Positions 11,001-25,800 of a stretch of DNA of 64,000 nucleotides are shown here, piece by piece. Below the pieces are notes generated by a model. The model did not search any database and had not been told where the DNA came from. It saw only the letters and a program-made list of their open reading frames with translations. The stretch spans positions 158,210 through 222,209 of the forward strand of contig JASANG010002173.1 of the NCBI GenBank assembly GCA_030248215.1, read 5' to 3'. Numbering within the stretch: position 1 is the first letter of the stretch; the number at the start of each line of letters is the position of its first letter. The position numbers and the translations under genes were made by a program. Origin of the DNA: Enoplolaimus lenunculus. Taxonomy: Eukaryota > Nematoda > Enoplea > Enoplida > Thoracostomopsidae.

Positions 11001-14000
11001 GTTTTGCGCCCGTAGCCACAGGGGCCAAAACGGCACCTCGGTCCATGTAGAAAAGTTTAGGCTCCCTATCGAAAAGTTTCAGCCTTGCTTGTAAGCGATT
11101 CGCAATTCTTGTACCCACGTGTTGAACAGTTTTAGCCCCCTGGTCAATGAGATGAATCGAGTATCATTTTCAAGTAAAGACAAATGCAAACGCAAATTCT
11201 TTGTTGAAATATTGAAATTAACGCAGTTGTATGCGGCATAAACGTTATTCCGGATGTAAGCACGTGAGATATGTTTGTCCTAATGCATGCGGGCGCACAT
11301 CGTGTTGTATGCAGGGCCGGAACAGCCACTCCCCATACGCCCCATTTGGCGACCCCACCTCTTAACGAGCTGCACCCTTACTGATTGAAACAAAAACCGC
11401 CAAAGTTTTAAAATGCGTCCGACTTCTCGCTCGCTTTGCTCGCGAATTTGAGGGCTTCCACCCTAGAGTTTATAGGGTGCAAATCGAAGCATACATGTCG
11501 ATAAATAGTAAAATAATGAAAGCAGTTGTAGAAGAAGGATGCGTCGAGTGGTCGTAGATCGTTCGCTTATGGATCTGTCCACTTAAAAGTCTTAAGTGTT
11601 AGAATCACCACACACCTGTTTTTCCAGCTGCATAATTCAACGGTCTGATGTCCCCCGACCGTTGCTGCCAAGAGTGATATTAGCAAATGCGTCTTGCGGA
11701 ACATAGCCTAACCTCATCGGGTTTAGCGACTCGGATCTAGCCTTGCCGGGCACTTTCACAAGTTTAACTCACCACGATCTGTCACATGCCAAACTTTATG
11801 TATGGCATTACTTTTGCTGATACAAATGTTACTCTTTCAGTACAGCGAACGAATTAGGTTGAACGTAAATAGCAACGTTTTCGCGACTTAAACTCAAATC
11901 TGAACTGAACCTGATATATTTGTTGATTCGCAAGCACAAGCTTGAGTTTGATGGTTTTTCAGTGGCCGTACCAACTGTATATATAGTACGCCTTCATAAA
12001 ACGCCAAATTTCCAAAAAAAAACTATAACTGTTACAACTTCGAAGCCAAAAAAATAGCTATAGTAGTGATTTCTATGTCAAAAAGTGACTACGTTAGCAC
12101 GATTCAGCATCACCTAATGCGTTTAAATACGCTGTGTTCCGGTTCCAAAATTGCAAAGTGTCGGCGGAAAACAACCCTAGCCGGAAAACCCCAAATCGGA
12201 AAAATACCCATGTTATATGTTTTGCTGGATTTGTAATTTTTACGCGTTTAGCTGCGGTGTGACAGATCAAAGACAAAATATACATGATGTTATTTGAACA
12301 AAATTTCACTTCAGCGCTCATAAAAACACCGTTATGCAACACAACTTAAAATTTTTTGGACACTTCAAAATTATAGCACTGGTGTTGTGCTTGCTCGAAT
12401 TAGCATAAAAATAAGACTAATGTATTATATTGTGTTCTGAGCTACACTGTAAATGCCAGTTAGTTGATTTTAACTCAGAATGAGTTGAATCACTCAGTCC
12501 GAGTTAGGACTATCAGAACTCATAATTGTGAGTTGATTCAAGTAATTCTGATTTAATTAATCAACTCCACCGGAATCAGCGCAACTCAGAGTGACAATGT
12601 ACTCAGCTCAGCGTGAGTTAAAGTTTTCTGTTATTATTAACTCAGAACTAACTAACTTTTCGTCTGAATTGATTGATTAACTCATTGGATTTTACAGTGT
12701 ACTAAGCAAGTGTAAATACAAATTGGTGTGTCTCAAGTAGTCCGACAACCCGCTGTGAAAATAAGGAATCTTCCTGTTTAGTCTAACGCAAGTTAAAATA
12801 TGAAAGTAGGATTTTTCTGAAACTCAACTGAGTTTTTCCTGCTCAATTAAGTATACATAGCTTGTATGTAAATCAATTTTTCTCGCATGGCATATATGTA
12901 ATTAATAAATTTTCACCAAAATGCATACAGTGTGCACTCCGCTACCTGCTTTTCACATAAAGCAATACAGTTGAAAGCTATTGCAACTAAACTTGCTCAA
13001 AACACCGAGCAATGAAATTTCAACTCGTGTTCAAATTTAACACTTAGTGCAATCAGTGGCAGATCCAGAAATTTCTAAATCAATGGAAAAACACTTGCGA
13101 GCGAAAAGCCGAACGCCATTTTTTAATGCTCAACCTCAATACAAAATTTTGGTTTCAACTCCTGTTGGGGGCTCTATTAAGTTTGGGGTGGCCCCCATGG
13201 ATGTGCCAGTGAAGGCATGGGTTTTGAATACCGATTATTCCCTGATACCTACACCGGTACCCCAAGCGTGCATTTGATTGAGGTTTTAAGTTAAGATATA
13301 TAATCTAAAATCGTACCAGCTTGAGCACTTACGACTTACTGAATGTCAAAATTTTTATCTACGGTTTCGTTTTGCACTTAAGAATGCTGCATGCTTTGTG
13401 AGTACCAAATCAGGCGCGTAGCCAGCTCACAGAAAGGCTAAAAAAATTGTCGCGTTTTGCATACAAGTGTTTTCGATGACTTACAAGCAAGGTTGAAAAT
13501 TTTCGAGGTGGGCCAAAATTCTTCCAGGGGCGGCTGAACGCCCTAAACGCCATCTGGCTACGGGCCCGATATAAATATATTCCTATCATCTACACGTGTG
13601 TGTGTGCAATCTTAAGCTATAATTATTTGAACAGCTTTAGCAACTGAACCTAATATTAGATTATAAATTGCTGGCATTTTTCGTGTATTTATTCGCATTT
13701 TCAACGGAAAATGTAACAATTTATCGGCAAGAGTCGATGAAACACAGCATTGTTTACAAAATCCCTTTCTTTGTGTGAACATTTGCAGCTGACGATGTTT
13801 CGATTGGTGTTTAAATGAAAATAACACACAAACATTCAACGGACACAATTGCAGTTTTGGCAAACGGCCAATGTATAGAATAGAGCCAGTAGTATAAGCA
13901 TATTCCTAAACCTAAGCGCATTCCGACGGAAAAAATTAGTTTAAAGCTTAAGCTTGCTTTATTGCAGCCCCACATAAAAGCGATCCGACCCTGACCTTTA

Positions 14001-17000
14001 CATGGGCTTGGCAAACAAACGTGTCGGTCTTAATCCGCCTTTTGTGTTTGTGGCCCATGTTACTTTAAGGGGTGTCCAGTTTCTGGTGGGTCCATAAAAG
14101 AGTAGATTTAGATTCTAGATTACATTTTTGCTTAGTCTTAGGCTTAGGCTTAGGCTTAGGCTTAGGCTTAGGAACACATTTTTGCAACGTTTAGGCTTAG
14201 GCTTAGGCTTAAGAATACGCTCAATCTACTGTTACGCCCCTTAAAGTAACATTGGCCGCGTTTGCTATACTAAGTAATGGTGTGAGTGTCTCGATTGGTT
14301 GATTTCTAATGATTCTGTACGGATTTTCTGTTTTAGCATGGTTGATGCCAAAATGTCAGTCCAAGCTCTGTGTTGATCGACCAGATAATGTTGCGTTTAA
14401 GGTTAGTTTTGGTTCGCCGGGTCTGTATTCTCAACTGTGTGGAGCGCCAATTACCAGTTGCAAATGCGTGTATTTACTTTTCGAGTCGTTGGACGGGAAA
14501 TCTATTAATCTTCGAGCATTTTCTTGGAAAACTTTTCAATAGTTCCACTGTAGTGACCCGAATAAGAGTGGGATCATAAAGAACAGGGTTGGTCTTCCAT
14601 TCTGAGTTCCAATCAACCGTTAGTGGATAGAATTATTAATGGGGTTACACCAGTAGTTGGTTTTGGTATTCGCCAATGATTTTTGACGTTTTATTGAAGA
14701 AAACATCGTTCAATTCAGTTATATTATTAACTTTAAATTTGAACCGAATTCAGTAGTTGCGGAACCAGAATTTTCCGGTGAATGAAGATACTTTATATTT
14801 CATGGTTGACCAATTGTACATAAAGACGCAGAAATTTTGACCTCGTTCTGTAACGTCGTCATATTTCCACACTTGAGCTTCAAATTGCCTATTTGCATCG
14901 ACAACCTTTTAGTATCTCACGGCAGACGGAGAAATCCATTCCCGTAACCGCGCCGGATTTGCCATTGGAAGTGTCCGGTTCCAATTCGCGTATCAAGAGT
15001 TGAGTTGAACTAGCGATACGTAATAGAAAAAGCACAATCTAAGGCGATTCAAATTGAAACAGATGTATAACATCAAACGTATCCTCATTATTTGCCATTG
15101 TTGCTTCGTTCTCAATATTGAAAGGACCAACATCAGATACTCAGCAGTTTCAACGTTCACATTTCCACTGTCGGAAAAGTTGGAATTTCAACTGAATGCA
15201 ACAGATATGCGACAACAATTAAAATACTGGTTTCAATTCATACCGCATTGACAAATCGTTAACAGTATTCCAAACCAAGAGTCGATAATAAGAGTGTGCA
15301 ACTTCCAAAAATACGAGTGGCATAAAAAGTACCACCCAGCGTTGCGTTTTGCCCATACTGACCCCTTATTTAGAGGGGTCAACTGTACACAGAACTCAGT
15401 TAAACCTAAATCAAAAATATAATCGGAAAATGTTTGCACTGTGTATCGCAACAGTATTTACCTGCGTTCAAGGTTTCAACACCCCCCTCAAATGAGGGGG
15501 GTAAGGGAAAAACGCAACGCGTGCCGGGTACATTCTTTAATACACAGAATGTATCCAGTTGCACACTCTTGTTGAAACCATTATCGACTCTTGTCCAAAC
15601 TAATACCAAATCAATTGAGAACGCGGTGACGGCTCGTGGGACGCGGATCTGTCCCCTTTATTTAGGCTCATCTTTTGTTGTTTTGGTCCATGCTAACTGT
15701 AGGGTCCTGTCTATTGAGTCTATGCTTGAATGTAAGCTTAAACGTAAACTAAACTTAAATTTAAGCCTAAGCCTAAGCTTAAACGAAGGCCTAACTCTAG
15801 GTTTAAGCAAGCGTAAGCCTGAGCCAAAGCTTCGCAGTCGCCAAATCCCTCAGTTACCTGTGTCCGAGCGGACCGGTCCCTATAAATTATGGGAAACCGT
15901 CGTTGCTTACAGAAATGTTTTCAACCCCAAATTGCGGCCGAAGTTGCTGACGCTCCGCCTCCTGTGTTTTTGTGTATCGATTGTGTTTCGGCAGTCGAAG
16001 ATACGTATGAAACGCCGGCGCTGGTTGATATTATCAAACCGATGCCTGACACAATATCATCCGTTTGTCAACTTTTGGTTAGTGGGCCAATGTAAAATGA
16101 ACAGCGCCATAACAGTAGTATAAGCATATTCCTAAGCGTAAGCCGAAAGCTTAAACCTGCCAATGCATAGAACAGGGACTGAACAGTGGTATAAGCATTT
16201 TTTTCAAGCCTACGCCTAATCATAATGATGAGCTTATACCTAAACCTAAGCCCAAGCCTAAGCAAAAACATTAGTCTAAAGCTTATGCTCACTCTAATGC
16301 AGTCCCACAGAAAAACGATCGGCCTCTGATCTTTGCATGAGCCGGTTTGTGTTATTAGCAAAAGTCGATAATGACTCTATAGATAAGAGTTATGACGACA
16401 ATTCAACGGCGAACAACTCGTCTCCCGACAACTTGTAATTTGAAATTTCATCGACTCGACAATTCGCCGTCCATCATTATGCTTATGCTTAGGCTTACCG
16501 TTTAGGATTACGCTTAGATTTATTTAACGGCTTTAGGACACTGTTTGGCACCAAGTTGTCGAGCGACGGATTGTCATAGATTCCGCTCAAATATTTGGCA
16601 AATTTGATTAAAATAGGCAACTTTTTAGGCTTTGGAATTAAAGTCTATCTAGCGACCGAGTTCAGGCTATTTTTTATGTAATAAACGCAGTTTCAACGTG
16701 TTTAAGAAACAATAGCGTTGAATTAATAAGTTAGTTTTAGCTTTCACAGCAGTTTAACGCCTAGTTTAACTATGTTTGTGAACAATGTATAGAACAAGGC
16801 CGCAACAGTAGTATAAGCATATTCCTAAGCCTAAGCCTAAGCCGAAGCGTAACGATGAGCCTATTCCTGCCTAAGCCTAAGCACTAAGCCTAAGCAAAAA
16901 AGTTAGTCTAAAGCTTAAACTTACTCTATGGCAGCCCTGTCGTAAAACGATCCGGCCCCGGTCTATACATGGGCCATGTTTGTTGGCATCCGGTCCGTGT

Positions 17001-20000
17001 GGTTTACAGGATTGTAAAAGCTCAAATAAAGCTGCAATTGGAACGTGTTTTTCGACGGAATGTGCAACGTTGAATGGAAACGAACCGATTCGGATGTGCC
17101 AAGTAAATCGTTGTGTAAACACAAATCGACGTCTGATTTAAGTAGCAGTCATTTTAAGATCAAATGAAGTCGGATGCATCAATAAATTGCTTACTGTTAC
17201 AGATTTTGAGTGTCAAAGTGGTTTTAGTTGAGTTTAATTGAAAAAATAACTAAAATTTTCGGGGCTAATATCCGTTTAGTGTGACATATGCCTTTGATAT
17301 GCTGATATATACTGTTACATTTTAGACGTGCCATGACGATCGGCATTCAAGCTCAACTGGTGGGACCCATATGTTTCACGCACGGCTTCCGTCTCCTTGG
17401 GACTGTCCTGGACCAATTAGTAACGATTTCATCCAGGCTGTGATCAGGTGAGTCAAGGTTATACAATGTTCGCGGAGCTGTACACGACTACTCAAAAAAG
17501 TCATAGCAGATAACACCCTTTCTGTTAGCCCTATGACACTTCCTAATCATTGCACGGCCAAATTTGAATTTTTGAAAAATTCCATTTTTCGATGCTTCAA
17601 TTATTTTGTTGCGTTTGTTATGACACTTCCTAATCATTCCACACCCAAATTTGAATTTTTGAAAAATTCAATTTTTCGATGCTTCAATTATTTTGTTGCG
17701 TTTGTTATGACACTTCCTAATCATTGCACGGCCAAATTTGAATTTTTGAAAAATTCGATTTTTCGATGCTTCAATTATTTTGAATTTGATCATTTTTGAA
17801 CGAATCCGCGGTTCGAACACAAAGTGTTCTGGTTTATAATCTACTGAATTTTGTTTAAAATCTAACAATTATTACCTTGTGGTCAGTCATTGACATTAAT
17901 TTCACGTTTACAGCCTCTTGAAAGAATGTTCGTACACTGTTGACAACGAAAAAGACAAACGGCCGCGATGGTTGCAGCAACTCGAAGGCGAGGAACAAAA
18001 AGAAGTTTCTGACGAACGGCGAATGCTATCGCGATATGGAATATGGCTTTTGGTTGGATTGTGTACGCCTCGTGATGATTCTGCGGTTGTAAGTTTAGTT
18101 CGAACCAAAATCATAACACCAATTCGAATTTAGCTATTGAAATTTCGGCTCGTAGGTCCGTCCCGGTTTCTGGTGGGTCTATAAAAAAGTAGGCTTACAT
18201 TCTAGACTACATTTCTTGCTTAGGCTTAGGCTTAGACTTAAGCTTAAGCTTAGGAATACGCTTTTGTAACGCTTAGGTTTAGGCTTAGACTTTAGGAATG
18301 CGCTTAATCTACTGTTACGGTCCTAAAAGTAACATTGGCCAAATTTGTGTCTGAATTTGATTAACATCGATATCGCCAGTTGGTAGTGGGTCAACAGAAA
18401 CTATAGAACCAGCGAACGGTGCAGTTCAAAATTTTGCAAATTTTTGCGTTTAGCATAGCTCGCGACAGTGCCGTAGCTTCAGATGCTAAGCTGTGTCAGG
18501 TCAATGGTTTGAAGACCTATTACTAACTGGCAATAGATGCTATACACACACGTAAGAATACAACAATTTACCGCTGTATGCAAGTAGGTAAAAACGTTTA
18601 TCACGGCAGGACGGATTGCGTTTTGATATTAATTCTGTTGTGAATATAATTTGCATGTACCTTGAGTAATTTGGTGTTGAACAATTTAAAGCTTATGCAA
18701 TGGCAGATCCACGGGGGGGCCTCCCCGGTCGTGGCCCCCCAACAGCATCTCGACAAAAATTATATAGCAATTTTGTGACAATTGTTCGTGGTTTGTGTGT
18801 GGGTCAAAAATAAGTTTATTACCAGTGAAATTTTGCCGCCCCCCTCTATTTTGAGATCCTGGATCCGCCACTGGGCTTATGGTTGTTTTTTGGAGGTGGT
18901 ATGGCGTTTTTGACTTTAATTTCTCAAAGACCAAAGACTGGTTAGATTGATAAGTAGGGACGGTTCTTATGTAATGACGTATTTATTTAATTAAATAGTT
19001 TTAGAGAATTTTGTATCATTTTAGGAAGCGATTGGTCATTTGTTAGCGATGCTCTTCCAATGGTTTGGCGTGACAGCACTTCTATCAAACGGTAAGTAAT
19101 GTATCTATTAATCTAAAAACGTCTTTGATTGAATTTTATATATACTGTGAATTTCCATTAGTGTTTCAGCCCTTGAGCATATTTGCTGATGTTTACAACT
19201 CAGTGTCATTTAAGAATCCATTTTATTCCAGCATAGGGTATACGGCCAGTGTTACTTTAAGGGGCGTAACAGTAAATTAAGCGTATTTCTAAGCCTAAGC
19301 CTAAGCCTAAGCGTTGCAATAATGTGTTCCTAAGCCTAAGCAAAAAATGTAATCTAGAATCTAAACCTACTCTTTTATAGACCTACCAGAAATCTGGACG
19401 CCCCTTAGTGTAGCATGGGCCGAGTTTACTATGAGACGGGGTGTTGACGATAGTAAGAATTAAGGCCATACTTATATAGTCTCGAAATTTCTCGAGAGAC
19501 AATACAAAGGACTTCTGACAGACTTTAAAATAATCTTTTGCATGCTAAAGGTAAAAAATCTTCTAATGGTCTGCGCCTTGTGCAACCTTGTAACATTCCT
19601 CTTTAAACTTTTTATCCCAAAAACTGTGTAGTACAATTTGTGTACATTTCGGTTCACTCTTTAATTCTTTGCTACATCGTGTACGTTGACTTTCAAAAGA
19701 ATGTGTTCCAATTTACGTGTATAAGTTGTCTCTTGTTTAATATATGAAACATTCATTACAACTAGTACTGGAAACCTGCCAAAAATACGTATGTGGGGCG
19801 TTACAGCTTTAATAATATAGAACGAGTTGTGTACGATATTGTACGTGTGTGCAGTTCAAAATCTTAACAAAAACGTGAAAGCACCGTCGACTCGAGCATC
19901 GATCTTTGATAGCTGAGCGGTGAAAACGAAAGCACCGTGGTTAAATCATAGGTTGAAATTAGATCTCAGGCGAAGTAATAAAACCGTTCGTTGAAGTAAA

Positions 20001-22806
20001 GCTTAATTTCAACTGATATTCATTTTAAACAATGTTACCAATACTTTATAGATGCGACAGGTGCGGCGTTAGAGTGTTTGAAAAACGAATTTGTTTGTGA
20101 TTGGCTGCCGAGCGTCATCAAAAATCATTTCGAAGTATTTGTGGAATGCTTATTGCCTCGGCCATCTGAATACGCTCGAGTTGGCGGAACGTGGTATGTT
20201 AAGGTGTTTTGATAATTTTCAAAATATGGTTTTTTCACAAAATTTCGGCATAATTTTGAGAATATATACTGACTCCATGGGCTTGCGTAGTCAGGATTTT
20301 CAAAAAAGGTTGGGTACGTTCTTAAAAAATTTCTGGGGACAGGTCTTGTGTTGCGAACTGATACGGTGTCCGTCAGGGTGTAACAACGGAAATTATATTT
20401 TCGTTTCATGTTCAAAATTAGTAATAAATCACGTATATATCTCGCAGTTATTCGTGGCAGATATGCTGCAATTGTTTGAAACGAAATAAAAATCATGAAA
20501 TTCATCCAAATGTGGAAATTTCAAAATTTCGATGCATCCGTCATTCGCTGTTGTATTTTTGAAAAACCGGTGAATATATGTAGGCCTCAATTGTGTTGGC
20601 AGAAAAATAAAACATTTTTGAAACTTTTATACTTCAATATCCGTTTTCGATTTCTGTTATTTTGATCAGTATCCGTTTCTTGACAGACTCTAGTTTCCTT
20701 TTTTAAGAAAAGTAATTTTTTGATGTCTTTGCTAATTGTAACAACTTAAAATTAACGCTAAGCCGCATTCACACGTGCAAGTTTTTTAAGTGAGAACTCG
20801 CGTCTGGAACTTGCACGAAATACTTGCAATTGCAAGTATTTTTAAAAGAACATTTCTATTGACTATTAATCAAACTGCTATGTGCAAGAAATTCAAGTGA
20901 CTTACAACTGCGTTCCCAGCTGCGAATTAGACAAAATAGCATCAACTCCAGTGAATAATTTGCACCTGCAACAACTTTAAAGCTGCTTTGTGACCAAACT
21001 TGCGCATGCAAGTTGTATGTGCAAGTTTTTGCTGCAAAAACTTGCACGTATGAATAGGGCGTTAATTAAATGACACCAATTTTTTTAATCAACTTTGGCG
21101 TTAAATATAAAAGAAAAACGCATATGCAATGGATAAAACATATCTTTTGGGGAAACCACAATACGCCGTTGAACAATGGAGATGATTAGCAGTACAGGTT
21201 TTTACCTTGCATACAATAGTCTTTATTACATGCAAACTAAAGGATTTAGAAACGAAGGGGGGTATAGGATGAAAGGACTGGAGGAACCAGAATGAAATCG
21301 TGCCTACACGCTGAGTCAGAAGCACGACTATACAATATTAATGTGCTTTATCTTTTTAGCATCAGGTTTAGATTTTAATACATTTTGACTGAAATGTTTA
21401 TAGGGACCGATTGTCAAGTCGAATTGATCAGTTGAAAGAAGGTTTATCGCGTATACTTGCCTTGATTCCATACGATATTATTACTTATGACGTAAGTCGC
21501 GAAAAGGTCTACATTCACAGTTTGCTTAATAATGTTTCAAGCATAAACGTCTGTTAAGAAAATATTCGGTATTAAAATTTTACAAAAATTAGACTAAAAT
21601 TACGATTAGCCAGCTCACCATGCAGGGCGGGGGGGGCTAAAAATTTTTAGGAGGGGCATACAAAGATTTTCAACAACTTATATGCAGGGTTGAGAACATT
21701 TTCTAAGGTGGGGCAAAATTAGAGGCAGAGCCCCCGCCCCCTGCCTCCCTTGGCTACCGGCCTGTTCACAGTTGTTAATGTTTTCAAAATTAAATTTTTA
21801 ATTTTTGTCTTTTATCTTTTAAGAAATTTGTTGCTTTGTGTGTATTTTTTATATATTTTTTAATTAAACTATAATATTTTTTTATTTTAGGCTTGGGATC
21901 GCATAATGCCACACTGGCTCGAAGCAATTGCGACAGAAGTATCCGAAGACGATCAGGCTGAGCTCAAGATATTGTTATGGTATATGAAGTTAGAAAATGA
22001 TATACGCAGAACATTCAAAACCGAAGCAAAAAGCCCGAAATTTTAACGGCGTACTGAACCATAATCACTTGAAGTTTTAAACTGCAAAAAATGGTGAGTC
22101 AAATTGACTATCTCCGAAATAGGCTCTACGGGACTACACAAACTACGTCAAATTGCACTCTGCCATAGTCAAACGTTCGACGCAGTGAGTTGAATTTGAC
22201 TCTGGCGGAATTGAATTGAACTCATTTTGTGTAGTCTCGTAGATCCTATTTCGGAGACGTCAATTTTGACAATGCAAAAAACGTGTCTGAATTTTTCTAT
22301 TCGCAGGTTCAAAGTTTACTTGACGTATCATCAACTGCTGATTGGTGCTACATATATTTGATAATATGGGTATAGGGTTTGAGAACAACTATATATTGCC
22401 ATTTGAGGGTTTTAAACGGGTACTATTTAATTTTTGTTCATTTTAAGCAAAATATTTGAAATTGACATGTGTCCGCTGCCGTTTCCGCCGGAAGACATTT
22501 ATCATTTTATTGAGTATCGAATGATGGCTGACGATTTTGCTGTTCAACAACAAGCGCTTGATTGGGTTCAAGTAATAGTTTTGTCGTTTAAAATTATATT
22601 TTAATGCCCATCGAGTTTGCAACAGCTCAGGATAATTAGCAAGGCTTGTCCATACTGGAACACAGCGGGACTGAGGACCGTGGAATCTTTAAAGCTTCAT
22701 CTTAGGTTTAGGCGTAGGCATATCTTTAGGGTTAGGCTTACGCTTAATAGACAGACGTTTATAGTAAATATGGGTACGTCTAACTAATAGTTTAGATCAA
22801 TCTAAA

Positions 22807-22876
<70 letters not shown>

Positions 22877-25800
22877 ATTTCAGGTGTTATCAAGCCTTGA
22901 TATTATGATCCCGATGGAAATTTTGCTTGAATTTTTCATTGGCGCCGTTCGAAACATTAAAGTTTCGGCGCCTGGGCCAACTTGCTCAACAGCGCTCGAA
23001 GCGTCTGCGGGTCAAAGTACTAAACCCAAAGACGGCGCCGCTACTGTTAGCGATAAGCCTGTGTTCATCGCAAAGGTAAACAACGACTTGTAGAAAGCGA
23101 GTGAATTTTTGTCAAACGCAGGATCTCAAGTAGAAAGGCGAAATGGGTGGGATGAGGATGCGCCGACTCTCGTACGAAGAATTTCGTTCGTTTTGAGACC
23201 GTACACTTTTCAGCTGCCGCATGGAAAAAATTCTATGTCAGGAAAATTTTTTGTTGCCCCTCCGGGTATCTTCTTGCCTGCCCCTCCGAGTATTTTCTCG
23301 TCTCCTCTACAAAGAGCTCGTGGTTGCTTAGATGGCTAAACGTCGGAACGTCTTAGATAGTTGATGTTCGTTTACGATCTGTACACGTAACCGCAGAAAA
23401 CTCGACGTAAGCTAGGTTTTTATTAAAATTTTTGGGTCAAATTTTTCATATTTTTGTACTCTACATTGCCGCACAAACACATCAGTGGCGATAGTTCGAC
23501 GGTGGTTACGGGGGATACGGTTCATTTGCCGCATTATTTTAGTCTTTGCCCAGTCTGTTGTATTTTTACTGTGAAATTTGCTACAAAAACCTGTTGTAAT
23601 GAGGCTTTGGCTCTAGGCGTAGGCTTAGATTTATTATTTGAAAATTTCAGATTGAATGCGCGGACGATGATTCGTTGGCGTTTGACGCTGAACTTGACAT
23701 CGATTCAATCAAATCAGTTGAAAGCGGAGCTGGTGTGGACGCTAAACTGTTTGATGCTGCCCTGCCGGCCGAAAAATCAGCAGACGGTGTTGGTAGTCGC
23801 AGAGCTGTGCCGGAAGGCGACACAAATATCGAGTTTTATGTTTTAATGATTGATGTTATTATTAAACAGGTACAGGTCGTAACCAGAATAGACAGGGAGA
23901 TTTGTTGACAGTCGACATAAATTTTCTTCTCATAGAATACTTGGCACATGTTACTTTTAGGGTTGCGGTATACTTTTGATGACGCACGGTGCCGTTCGCA
24001 TCCGCTGTCCGGCGTGGTACTCACATATGATACCGTATAGTGGCGGACGGTGACGAACGGCGACGTGCGGCGACAGACGGCGCCGGACGACAAGTATAGT
24101 GTCACCCTTAATTCTATCGATAAATTTCCTATGCCACAGAGCAAAGGAAACAAAGATATTCGATACGAGTCGTTTTTTTCTTTACTGCTGTATGTCGAAC
24201 AAGTTGGAAAATATTAGCAACTGAATAAGGGATTGGTTGTAAGAACTTTTACGATTGTGAAATCAAAGGCTAAATATATTAGCTTTGGCACAGCTGGGCA
24301 ATAAACCAAAAACGTTCGAATCCTATATGAGTAAAATTTTTTTGCCTTCTTGTGCACTTCCCCACCGATTTGCCAAATTTTCAAATTTCAGCATACACCA
24401 AGGTTACTACGATTAAGCATTGTCTCCGGCTTAGAACTAAGCTTAGATTCAGCCTCACGATTGTATGAGACGGTACAATACCGACGCCGGAGCAGACACC
24501 TCCATACCCTCATTTGGGGGTCACCTCCAAAGTGGGTCCCCCAAGATTTTAAAGTAAACAATAGCCGTTAATATTCAACTTGGATTTGATTATCACAAGA
24601 CACCCCCCACCCAGCAATTTTAGACGGCTCACCCTCGTCGCCTGCTCCGGCACTGACACAATAGTTACAGGTTGAACTGTCCGAAATGAAAAAGCATTGT
24701 GGCATCGATTCGTCAGCCCCGCAAAAAGTGTTACAATGTTTAACTGAAATCGCCAAAGCCCCATGGTGGGGAACGCATGTTTGCGACGATCCAGACCGTG
24801 ACGGATTTGTTGATTGTTTTTATTGTCAAGAAACAACTGTGTATTTTGAGGTAAATACACTCTAAGTTAATATTTTTTTGACATTTTACGCTTCAGCCAA
24901 TCACGCGTTTGTTTGAGGTAAAATGGAGCAATAGTAACGCGATTACTGCTGTCTGTCACGTTTGTTGAATTCAACAGCAACTGCATCGCTGAATGTCGGG
25001 CTAACACAGATTGTAATGCAGGCTAGTAGCCAGCCAATTGATTAGGCAGGGCTTTCAAGTCTTTTCATGAGTTGTAAGCAAGGTTGAAAATTTTATAGGG
25101 TGGCCAAAAATTTTTTCAGGGGGGGACTGAGCCCCCCCCCCCCCAGTTCCATCTTGACTACGGGTCCGCTGAATTTTTTGGATATTGTTCCGGCTAACAT
25201 TTTTGACAATTCTTTTGTAACCAGGAAGAGACCTTTGGATTTTAAAAAATGAATTCTGACCTGGATAATCTGGAACGTCAGCTGGGGGTGGAAGGATAGC
25301 CGGAAAGACCCAAAAAGAATTGTAAAGTAAAGCGTTTTAGGCAACCTTTTCTCACAGTGGAAAAACCTATTTTGTATTACAACCAGTAAACTAAAAAGTT
25401 GAATCGAACGCGTTGAGTACAATATATTTTGTCGTAAATTATATTTTAGTTCATGGTCGAGGTAATTCAACATATGTGTCCAAAAGAAGAAGTTAAAATC
25501 GAGTTGCACCCTGAAGTCGATTACGAAGCGTTGTGGGAGGAAACGGAAGCGGACGCAACTGTGGCTGGCGGCGGTGAAAACGGTCGAACGAGCGATGGCG
25601 GATGCAGTGGTACTGGCGCAGTGGAAACAGTGTCGTCTGGACTGATGACAGCAGCCAAGTCTACAGATACTGTGGCAGAAATTGATGGTAACTAGCAACG
25701 GCGTAGTGGCCGAGATTTCAACTTCAACAGGCGTTTGCTTTCCAGAGAATATAATACATTTGTATTTATTGAACGTGGTAAATATGAAATAGTTTGGATT

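Noticed and set aside
17103-17140. Extension of exon 9 past 17102 to the stop at about 17138
   Set aside because: Splicing at GTAAAT joins MCQ to TCHDDRH, matching the UNC79 CKRCHSNHH block; the extension does not.
25093-25698. 201-codon minus-strand open frame
   Set aside because: It is the shadow of exon 20 on the opposite strand joined to a family-F element; no protein family is visible.
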